Source: Phlegmacium glaucopus (taxonomy: Eukaryota; Basidiomycota; Agaricomycetes; Agaricales; Cortinariaceae). From it: DNA of 48,770 nt. The stretch spans positions 303,293 through 352,062 of the forward strand of contig MU130354.1 in assembly GCA_015039465.1 (NCBI GenBank). Reading direction: 5' to 3'. Made by a program: the position numbers and the translations under genes. Of this stretch, positions 1 to 7,879 are shown piece by piece (within the stretch, counting starts at the first letter, position 1; the number at the start of each line of letters is the position of its first letter). The notes beneath the pieces are model-generated. The model saw only the letters and a program-made list of their open reading frames with translations. It was not told the DNA's origin and searched no databases.

Positions 1-481
1 CTTCGCCTCTGCGGCCTTGATCCGTCGTGGTGGTTCCCCCTCCGGCGGCATCTCAAACTCTTGCAACACTGGAACTGTCCAGTGCTGCAGTTCCTCTCAA
101 AGCGTGCGTTTTGATCGTCAACTGGAGTAGTAATAAACAACTTGCTAATGAGTTGAACCTAATAGGCCACTGACTCGAGCGTTATTAAGCAGCTCGGCCT
201 TTTGGGTGTCGCCGCCCCTATCACCGGCCTCGTCGGTTGTAAGTCCACTTACTAGCTACCGTGATGCAGGTTCAAGTCTCACCTATTCTCCAATCTAGTC
301 ACCTGCACTCCTATCAGTGCCCTCGGCAGCACCGAAACCTGCACTACTCACCAAATCTGCTGCGACAACGACAAATTCGTAAGTAGTCCAGTCTGCTCAT
401 AGCTGCTCAGTTCTGACAAATGCCAATCATTAGAATGCCGCCGTCGTTGTTGGTTGCAGTCCCGTCAACCTTGGTCTTTGA
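1..481 (+). CDS. Class I hydrophobin, copy 1 (5' end cut by window)
   Basis: Secreted amphipathic cell-wall protein that self-assembles at air-water interfaces. Exons can be read at 1-103, 190-238, 299-378 and 434-481 with GT-AG introns; the start codon and most of the signal peptide lie before base 1. The visible protein keeps all eight hydrophobin cysteines: a C-x6-CC block in exon 1, C and C-x5-CC in exon 3, and the last C in exon 4, followed by seven residues and TGA. A short Arg-Arg site follows the signal remnant. The protein, intron positions and even intron sequence closely match the second copy at 2179-2700, so this is a tandem duplicate. Seen: cysteine pattern and splice signals. 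Known: class I hydrophobins share this spacing. The intron 1 acceptor was chosen by reading phase and homology. Confidence 0.9.
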
Positions 482-2055
482 GTTTCTTAAGTTCTTATAT
501 ACGGACTTGAGATAATAATACCCCCCGTTGTTACTGTTGTTCCGTAGTTAGCTAGGCCCAGGGTTTTGTCAATGGCACTTGAGGTTTTCTGACTTCAGCG
601 ATCTTTCCCTCCCGCTTCCAGTGATCCATGTTAGTAGGCATGATTAGCCGAGCCATCGCTGGCAAGATGAGGGCCCGACATTTACACGTTTTCATGAGCA
701 CATGTCGGAAGTCAAGAAGCACCTAGAAACCTTCATCTTGAATACTGTGAGGAGAGCTAGAAAGGTTGCCAGAGGAGACGTTATGCACTGACAGAAAGCA
801 GATGTCGGCAGAGGCAAATAGGAACACCTTTCGTCGTTCTAATTTCAGCTTGGTGTCTAAGGTCTTTGCTATATCAGTTACCTCGCCTGAACATCATTCT
901 GACGTTTCAACCATGAGTTTCAAACTCATCCATGCATAGAGCCTTTTTGTTGCTCGAGACATTAATCAGCATGTTATGCCCAAGACGTGCTGGAGTTGTT
1001 CAAACGGGCAAAAGAGGCCAAACTAGGGGACAAGAAAGAGCTTCAAACTTGAAAATATGCCAAGTGAGCAAAGCATCCGGCCCGACATTGGTAAAGACAT
1101 GCGGAAAGAAATGGATAAGCTTGGGTTACATGACAAGTCCAGGAAGCACGCGAAGAATGATCTTCAACTACAAGTAATATCGCTCATTCGCAACGAAGTG
1201 GTCCCGAGCAGAGGTTCCACGGTACAAAGGCTATCAGGTGCATATCAGCCATCATCTAGTGGACAACTGTCAACTAGTGGATGGTGACCCATCGTCAAGC
1301 TTCCACGTTTATCCAGACGACCAGAACCCGCCCGATACCCGCTAAAATCAATCTGAGGTCGACGCTGATGAGAAACGAAAAGAGAAGAGAAAAATTACAC
1401 GAGAGCTATAGACGTTCGCGACTTTGGGCAAGAACTTAGAAGGTTGGAGGATAGAATACAGATGGACACAGCTCCGGAGATGATGCATTGTAGTTGCTTT
1501 CAAGTTGGTCAGGGGTCGAGAGCAACATTAAGGGCTTATTATGGTTGGCAACTCTACTGGAGAGGATGTACTACGCAGCACACTCCCCAAGATGAGCAGG
1601 TGATCGACACATCACCCAAAATGTGTCGCAGATTAGCGTGCACGTATCCTCTCCTCACTGTCACTGAGAACTCTGAGAACGCTCTACCGCGCGGAGAGAA
1701 AAAAAATCTCCATCTGTAACCATTAACCCTAAGCCCTATGCCTAAACTTTAAATCTGACCTAACCAAAGCTAACCTAACGTTCCCCATCAGCAACACCAC
1801 TTTCCATCAATCAGCGACATAAATTAATTATCAACACTGTCATTGTAAGTGTGGGTGTGGGTGTGTCGTTTGTGGTCTTTCCCGATTTATTACTTACAAG
1901 TGACATTGACACCTCACCGTTCAACACTAGCTTAATTATTAACGTTTATGGATCTGCGAGTATGACAGCATTGGCATTTATAACCAATTTTTTTTTCCAC
2001 AGTCATTTTTCCCTGGCGAGATAAACAGACTTGGGTGTGATAGTAACGTCATCTT
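482..2055. other. Region between hydrophobin copies, without an intact gene
   Basis: This interval holds the 3' flank of hydrophobin copy 1, the first copy of a decayed ORF (listed separately), and about 600 bases of AT-rich DNA with a short GTGTGG-type repeat near 1850-1865. Short open frames occur at 932-1177, 1057-1287 and 1444-1719, but the first two overlap in different frames and the third has no recognisable domain. No intact gene is supported. Confidence 0.5.
932..1400 (+). pseudogene. Decayed ORF downstream of hydrophobin, copy 1
   Basis: Unrecognised protein relic. Coding-like segments appear in alternating frames: a Lys/Arg-rich helical segment (around RKEMDKLGLHDKSRKH, bases 1096-1155), then a segment resembling a His-His-Leu-Val-Asp-Gly strand near 1245-1270. 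The same segments occur in the same order at 3080-3570. Frames switch without convincing introns and stops interrupt, so I read it as a pseudogene, although an intron-rich gene could look the same. No function is assigned. Confidence 0.4.
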
Positions 2056-2178
2056 TTGTCTCTGGAAAGTATAAAGAATCTTATATATATGGACCCAAGT
2101 TGTAAATATCACAGTAAACTTTTCTCAGTTCCACGTACCCAGCTTCTATTACTACCTGTCTTTTACTCTATCTCAAAC
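2056..2178 (+). promoter_or_regulatory. Hydrophobin copy 2 core promoter and leader
   Basis: A TATA-like run (TTATATATAT, 2081-2090) lies about 90 nt before the chosen ATG at 2179, with another TATAAAG near 2070. An upstream in-frame ATG at 2056 would extend the protein by 41 residues, but it would put the signal peptide inside the protein and it lies before the TATA box. The 2179 start is therefore preferred. Confidence 0.5.
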
Positions 2179-2700
2179 ATGTTCGCTCGCTCTGCCTCCA
2201 TTGTCCTCCTCGCTCTCCCCCTCTTCGCCTCTGCGGCCTTGATCCGTCGTGGTGGTTCCCCCTCCGGCGGCATCACAAACTCCTGCAGCACTGGAACTCT
2301 TCAGTGCTGCCATTCCTATGGAAGCGTACGTTTTAATCGTCAGCTAGAGTAGTAATAAACAACTTGCTAATGAGTTGAATCTAATAGACCACTGACCCGA
2401 GCGTTGTTAAGCAGCTCGGCCTTTTGGGTGTTGCCACTCCTATCACCGGCCTCGTTGGTTGTAAGTCAACTTATTAGCTACCGTGATGCAAGTTCAAGTC
2501 TCACCTATTCTCCAATCTAGTTACCTGCTCTCCTATCAATCTCGGCAGCACCCAAACCTGCACTACAGACGAAATGTGCTGCGAGAACAACGAATTCGTA
2601 AGTAGTCCAGTTTGCTCATAGCTGCCCAGTTCTGAGAAACGCCAATCATTAGAAAGCCACCGCGGTCATTGGTTGCAGCTCCGTCATCGCTGGCGCTTGA
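2179..2700 (+). CDS. Class I hydrophobin, copy 2 (complete)
   Basis: Complete small secreted hydrophobin of 106 residues. Exons: 2179-2325, 2412-2460, 2521-2597 and 2653-2700. Introns are 86, 60 and 55 nt; intron 1 carries a CTAAT branch-point sequence. The first 20 residues form a signal peptide (Met-Phe-Ala-Arg then a hydrophobic Ile-Val-Leu-Leu core), followed by an Arg-Arg site. Cysteine spacing is C-x6-CC-x23-C-x10-C-x5-CC-x12-C-x7-stop, within the class I range. The exon 2 core (Gly-Leu-Leu-Gly-Val repeating hydrophobics) is the usual region between the third and fourth cysteines. It is likely a surface protein of aerial hyphae, fruiting bodies or spores. Copy 1 lies directly upstream. 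Confidence 0.93.
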
Positions 2701-3079
2701 GTTTCTCAAATTCTTATATACCGACTTGAGATATACCCTTCGTTGTTACTGTTATTCCGTAGTTAGCTAGGCCCAGGCTTTTGCCAATGGCACTTGCAGT
2801 TTTCTGACTTTGCGATCTCTTCGTCCCGCTTCCAGTTATCCATATTAACAGGCATGAGTGACCGCCGAGCCACCGCAAGATAAAGGCCTCATTATCAGAA
2901 ATCAAGAAGCACCTAGAAACCTTCATCCTGAAAGCCTGTGGGGAGAGCTAGAAAGATCGCCAGAGGAGACAGATGTTGGCACAGAGGCAAATAAGGATCA
3001 CCTTTGTCTTCCTCAGCGTCTACGGTCTTCGCTATAACCAGCTACCTCGCCTGAATATCATGCTCACGTTTCAACTATG

Positions 3080-3570
3080 AGTTTCAAAGTTATCCATGCG
3101 TAGAGGCTTCCAAGTGCCAAATCTGCGATAGCGAGTCCATTGGCACGTTATGCCCTGGACACTTGTCGAGCAAGAAATGCTGGAGCTGTTCAAACTGGCA
3201 AAAGGAGCAGGAGCGGCAGCGCAGAGGTCAGACTAGGGGACAAGAAAGAGTTTCAAAAACATGCCAAGCGAACAAAGGCGGCGAAGATTACTTTTGGTAG
3301 GGACGTGCGGAAAGAAATGGATAAGCTTGGGTTACATGACAAGTCCAGGAAGCACGTGAAGAATGAGCTTCAACCAAGCGATATCGGAGGTTCCACGGTA
3401 CAAAGACTATCAGGTGCATATCATCCACCATCTAGTGGACGGCGACCCCATCGTCAAGCTTCCACGTTTATCCAGACGAGCAGATGTGGCGGGCCTGATA
3501 CCCTCTAAAATCAATCTAAAATCGACGCTGATAAGAAGCGAAAAGAGAAAAATTTCACGAGAGCAATAGA
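3080..3570 (+). pseudogene. Decayed ORF downstream of hydrophobin, copy 2
   Basis: Second copy of the unrecognised relic at 932-1400. Segments in order: Leu-Phe-Lys-Leu-Ala-Lys, a basic RKEMDKLGLHDKSRKH segment, then PRYKDYQVHIIHHLVDGDP (about 3390-3450) and a tail ending SEKRKISREQ at 3569. The pieces are in different frames. It retains slightly more coding sequence than copy 1. Family unknown; it may be the 3' part of an older gene carried along by the hydrophobin duplication. Confidence 0.4.
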
Positions 3571-3832
3571 CGTTCGCGATTTTGGTAGAGCACAGTGAGC
3601 GGTTTATAAGTACACGACACTGGCTCCTTTTTTCCAGGGTGCCGGTAAAGGAAGTTCCCGTGCCGATACGTGAAGCCGATTTCTCCCAGTACCCATCACT
3701 ACTGTAAGCTTATTGATATGATCCTCCTCCCTCCCATTAAATTTGTCAACCTAATGGTCTAGTGCAAGGCTAGCATATTTATATTTGGTTATACAACAAG
3801 CAAACATTTGGGCTGCCCTCTGACTCTATCAA

Positions 3833-4881
3833 ATGCACCACCTACATCCTCGACAACAACTTCCCTTACACCTCCACCTTCTCATCCAAGCACGTTTACG
3901 GGCTGAGTCTACTGGTCTCTCGAGGAGATGCTCTCGCCCCCTCATCTTTGGAACTACCCCCGATATCACCCGGTATGCTACTATGTCTCATGCTGGAACT
4001 CAAGACCGGATTGTTTCTGGCAAGGAACCTCCACGGTTTCAGAATCCTTATCCGTACCCTGCCCACGCTAAACCAACTCCGCATCAAATATTTCATCTGG
4101 GTCCAGGAGCCACCCAAGGAGAGATCAAAGAACGTTGTGCGTCTGTTCAAGTTTTCTTCCTGTTCGATTTCACATCTCATTACAGTAATATAATAGACTA
4201 TGATCTCGTTCGTGCACACCACCCAGATTCATCTTATGCCCGTCTCTCCACCAATAACTCAGCAGAAGCCCATTCACGCTTTCGATCTATCAAAGCTGCA
4301 TATGATTTTCTACGAGGACGCACATTATCGCCAGACCCTAACGCTAACCCAACGCCATCTCCGCAGAATTTCGATCCTTACATGCATGAACTAGCTAGGA
4401 GACGGAGAGCATACAATGCAAGTAGGGATAGTTTCGGAAGAACAGCGTGGGCAGAAGGCTTCGGTGCACCACAGCAGGAGAGGGGGGAGTGGAACGAAAA
4501 TGGAAAGAAGGAGAGACTGATACTTTTATTTGGAGTTGCAGTACGTATACTTTCATGCTGCTTAAAAGAAAGAAAATAAACATATCTTTCTTATAGGCAC
4601 TGGTGGGAGGTTTGTTCCCCTGTCTTCCGATGACATTTATCTCCATAATTTTCCCTACGTCAGTCCTTCCATCGTCGATGTTCCCATTCTCCCTCTTCGC
4701 ATCATCATCTCTAGCTCCCCTCTCCTCCCGGTCATCAAACACTCCTTTCGACTCACCACCCAGTGTACCATCATCCTCATTCATTTATTTTCTCTCGACC
4801 TCGATAATAAATCAGTGTAAAATTCACAAAGAAAAAATTCCAGGTCGTCGACCATGTCATCCCACAAAGCAGGCTGTATGA
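3833..4881 (+). CDS. J-domain (DnaJ-like) membrane protein
   Basis: Probable Hsp70 co-chaperone anchored in a membrane, possibly mitochondrial. Exons 3833-4136, 4197-4540 and 4597-4881 give 310 residues. Removing the first intron (60 nt, frame-neutral and without stops) joins Glu-Ile-Lys-Glu-Arg to Tyr-Tyr-Asp-Leu-Val-Arg and restores a J domain with the diagnostic HPD motif. The order is HQIFHLGPGA (helix I), EIKERYYDLVRAHHPDS (helix II plus HPD), then a long loop and FRSIKAAYDFLRG (helix III). The N-terminus is rich in His, Arg and Leu and could be a mitochondrial presequence. A hydrophobic helix spans the exon 2/3 junction (ILLFGVA joined to ALVGGLFPCLP). The C-terminal end is uncertain: an AATAAA-like site near 4807 suggests the gene may stop or splice earlier. 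The 3' end overlaps a convergent gene at 4781. Confidence 0.75.
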
Positions 4882-5344
4882 CCATCCAATCGGTCCCTGG
4901 CCGAGAACCTCCAAGTCGACATCTCAACGCGAGCCCCTTTTTAGTATGGCCTTGTGGAACTTTGAAAACGTCGAATGCGGCCTCAAAGGCTTTCTGTATC
5001 AACATCAAAAGTACATAGCATTAGTTCCTTCGAGATAAGTTTAAAAAAAAAGGAAGTGCTGAACCTCGTAAGAAGCCTCTTTCTGGTAACGAGTTTGACG
5101 TTTGAGTGTTGGGACTGTGTTTTCAATATCATATATTTCTTGCGCTCAAGACGTTTTGGTGAATCATTTGGTAGTATGGGGATCTAAGGGTTCAAATTAG
5201 CAATGATATGGCATTCGAGTAGAATACTAACCCAGTATATGTTTAACAAAGGTCTTCAAGTTCAAGGATCTGACATCGGTTGCTTGAACAGCCTGCACTT
5301 ACATGATCAGTGCTGTTGAGGTCTTTTCCAGCTTCTCTACCCAT
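4781..5344 (-). CDS. Small unknown protein, tandem paralogue A
   Basis: Function not recognised. It is supported by parallel structure with paralogue B at 5967-6502. Exon 1 (5303-5344, 14 codons) starts at an ATG and ends with Thr-Asp-His at a GTAAG donor. The last exon (4781-4993) follows a GATACAG acceptor and encodes KAFEAAFDVFKVP, then LALRCRLGG and DWMVIQPALWDDMVDDLEF. A middle exon near 5010-5200 is conserved with B (Lys-Lys-Tyr-Met-Ile-Leu, later Glu-Ala-Ser-Tyr-Glu-Val-Gln-His), but in A the two conserved parts are one base out of frame, so A may be damaged or use an extra splice. The alpha/beta pattern with an acidic-hydrophobic end might be a ubiquitin-like fold; this is only a guess. 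Its 3' end overlaps the J-domain gene convergently. Confidence 0.5.
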
Positions 5345-5966
5345 GGTAGCTGCAGGCGGATGATTCGAGATGAAACCTGGAATTTGGAGGATGGAGATTC
5401 AGAAGGGTAGCTCAAGGTAGCTCAATCCGACGTACGTTACCGGTATTGATTTGGAAGTCCGAGTCCCAGGCCGTCACCATAAGTATTGGATCAGACCTCG
5501 GATCACTTCCTTACTTAGCAATGTTCCCAGAAACGACCGAATTGGCGCAGATTGGCGCCTTCTCATCTCTTTGTACTTATAGTAATTTTAGTTTTAATTT
5601 TATGCGTTCCATAAATACATCGTTCATCCGAACACCTCAGCATTGCTTCATGTGTTTCGTTGATTTTTCCCTGTCACGATTTGTATCGTTTACTAGAGAA
5701 TGAACCAACGCAGAAAATAATGTCATTAGAGTTATCTTCTCAGCATCAGTTCCAGCGCAGATCCGAGTCTCAAGCTCTTTGTCTTTAAAATATTATTGAA
5801 TGCTAAGTTTGCCACACGCATGGGTCGAAGAAAACTTTAAGGAGGGTTGTCGCCGCCATCCTCAAGATCACGAAAATCTTGATTTCCTTTGTAAAGCACT
5901 CGACCAGTAATTCGATTTATCTATCAAGAGATTCTCGTCGTCGTAGGTTGTAATTGTGTGGGAAGA
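5345..5966. other. Spacer between the two small paralogues
   Basis: Upstream flank of paralogue A and downstream flank of paralogue B. An open frame at 5446-5703 on the plus strand has no recognisable domain and is not supported. I see no other feature. Confidence 0.4.
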
Positions 5967-6502
5967 TCAGGGTTTCAAACTAGTATAAAATCCAAAAAGA
6001 AGTTCCATGTCGTCGACTATTTCATTCCACACAGCAGGCCCTATGATCATCCATTTTGTCCCTTTCGCAGAGTATTCAAGTCGACATCTCAACGTGAGCC
6101 CCGGTCTAAGATATTCTGGAACCTTGAAAACGTCGAATGCTGCTTCAAGGGCTTCCTGTATCACATCAGAAGTACATAGCATTAGTTACTTTGAGGTGAG
6201 TTTCAAAAAACAAAGTGCTGGACCTCGTAAGAAGCCTGCTTCCGGACTACAGCTTTAACCAGCCTACCGCGCCGGGATAAATAAGTTGCGTTCAATATCA
6301 TGTATTTCTTGCTCTCGGGACATTTGTGGATCTAAATCAACATCCGTAGTGAGCTGTAGTATAACGTTAACAATATGTTGTAAACGGCATTCAAGGTAGA
6401 ATACTAACTAAAACTTGAAGCGATGGTCTTCAAGGATCTGAGATTGGATTGAATACTTACATGATCAGTCACATCCAGCTCTTTTCCATCTTGTCTTTGC
6501 AT
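5967..6502 (-). CDS. Small unknown protein, tandem paralogue B
   Basis: Function not recognised. Exon 1 is 6461-6502 (14 codons, Met-Gln-Arg-Gln start, ending Thr-Asp-His before GTAAG). A middle exon near 6190-6370 contains KKYMILNATYLSRRGRL, then VVRKQASYEVQHF. The last exon, 5967-6155, encodes EALEAAFDVFKVP, LTLRCRLEYSAKGTKWMI and GPAVWNEIVDDMELLFGF. The middle exon stays open in one frame through both conserved parts, so B looks more intact than A. The first intron and middle-exon boundaries are approximate. A role with the neighbouring J-domain gene cannot be inferred. Confidence 0.5.
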
Positions 6503-7130
6503 CCTTATTGACACGTATGAGGCGATAACTGCAGATGATTGCGATGAAGGGAGGATGGAGATTTGACCAATGACAAAGTAGTGTTATAAGTTCTCACGGT
6601 TAGTGTTGGCAATGGCTCCGCTTTGAGCCGAAAGCCAGCCAGGCGAGCCGGTCCTGGGGTTGAGCCGAGCCAAGAATTTGGGTCCCCGGCTTATACGGCT
6701 CAGCTAATCGAGGCTAATCGGCAGCCCACTGCGGCAATTGTTCCTTTTCCAGGCCCAACTACTATTTGCTGGTCGCATTAGCAATGGTCCTGGCAATAAT
6801 GGTCTGGAGGTGATCGACTAATACTGGCAGTGTGATTCCTTGTAACACTGTCATTCCCCAAAAGGAAGAGTCAGATATGTGTTGATTCCTTGTTCTTCAT
6901 GTCAACATTGATTTGACTTCTCTACCAGCTTCTCCACTGCTGCTGACAATCAACCACTGTCCTGATCCAAATCATCACCGCCACCTTCACCGACGTATGT
7001 CACCCTCTATGCCTCATATTCAGCCAAAAATAATCCTTTTTCGCTGTCCACAGCAACGATAATGATCGTGTGTGTAAAACAGTGAATATATGCGCCTTTT
7101 CAGGTTCAAATATTTTGTTTATCTTCAGAA
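6503..7130. other. Intergenic, GAGCC-rich stretch
   Basis: No gene is supported. Bases 6610-6730 contain several GAGCCG/GAGCC repeats in a more GC-rich stretch; the rest is ordinary intergenic DNA. The stretch may be an old repeat fragment, but no ends or target duplications are visible. Confidence 0.4.
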
Positions 7131-7575
7131 TGACCACGCTGGACCATGCTAACCATTCTGGACGGTTTGACACAACCCTTATCAAGGAGAGACCGGGATT
7201 GAAGGTAAGTATTTCCTATTTTAGAATATTCTCGCATTGCGATATGACATGCTGTCTAATAGTATATCGAGTTGGCCGAGGTCCGTGTAATGTTTACATT
7301 CGGTTCATGTTTGCTGCAGGCGTCGAAGTACCAGCTCATCTAGCCTACATAGAGTGGTATACTGCCATCCATCGAAGCTCTAATCAAAAATATCACCAAT
7401 GAAGCTTAGAAGGATCGTCGACACATCTGTAGTATCGTTCCATTGGCCAACATTCGGAGAAGTATCCATCTTCCTAAGTTCGGACCATTTGCACCAAACA
7501 GGAATGGACAAGTAGCATAGTTCTCCACCTATGTAAACAGTTTTATGTCACTGACCGTCATTTATACCCTATTCT
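7131..7575 (+). pseudogene. Relic of KDZ/Plavaka-type transposon-associated protein (C-terminal domain)
   Basis: A broken C-terminal fragment. In-order pieces are SGRFDTTLIKERPGLK (7154-7203, before a GTAAGT donor), IELAEVRVMFTF (about 7266-7300), then in another frame AHLAYIEWYTAIHRSS (7335-7382), then after stops and another frame change SIVPLANIRRSIHLPKFG (about 7432-7485) and a VNSFMSLTVIY-like end near 7540-7560. I recognise the order 'RFDT..., VAQVRVIF, LAYVEWFTPF, SIVPL...IRRS.HL.PKFG' from proteins associated with basidiomycete KDZ/Plavaka (CACTA-like) elements. That match is from memory and unverified. Frame changes and stops make it a pseudogene. It lies just upstream of the NACHT gene. 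Confidence 0.5.
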
Positions 7576-7879
7576 AGCTACTTGAAATGGCTTGAAATAA
7601 TCTTTATGCAACATAAAAATACGATTCATCAACGATAAATTGGCCATCAATTGCAAATGAAGCTGAATAGCACTGGTCGGGTAGATCATATCGATGAAGG
7701 TGTATGAGCCTCAATATTTTAGTCTCTGAATCGACTGATTTTTTCTGCTCAGATCAACAGCAGCAGACAGGACTAGAAAGTACGCTGCAAGAATTGTTTT
7801 CTACTAGAAACCTATCCTTCAGCTTCTAGGGCTAAGCAAGGCTCGACAATCTAAGCTCTTCAAGTTCGCAACGCCTACC

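Larger units (their letters stand above)
1..3600 (+). repeat. Tandem duplication of hydrophobin plus downstream ORF relic
   Basis: Two direct copies with a period of about 2.2 kb. Each begins with a hydrophobin gene (1-481 and 2179-2700), continues through a shared 3' flank (about 490-910 and 2710-3080) and ends in a shared decayed ORF (about 930-1400 and 3080-3570). Similarity extends through introns and noncoding DNA, so one segmental duplication is a better explanation than two separate gene births. Copy 1 has extra DNA around 1400-2040 that includes a GT-rich stretch near 1850. Confidence 0.8.

Noticed and set aside
1720..1790. TAACCCTAAGCCC-like text resembling telomere repeat
   Set aside because: Only one imperfect CCCTAA unit with no array; genes lie on both sides.
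2056..2178. Extended hydrophobin start at 2056
   Set aside because: It lies upstream of the TATA-like box and would bury the signal peptide.
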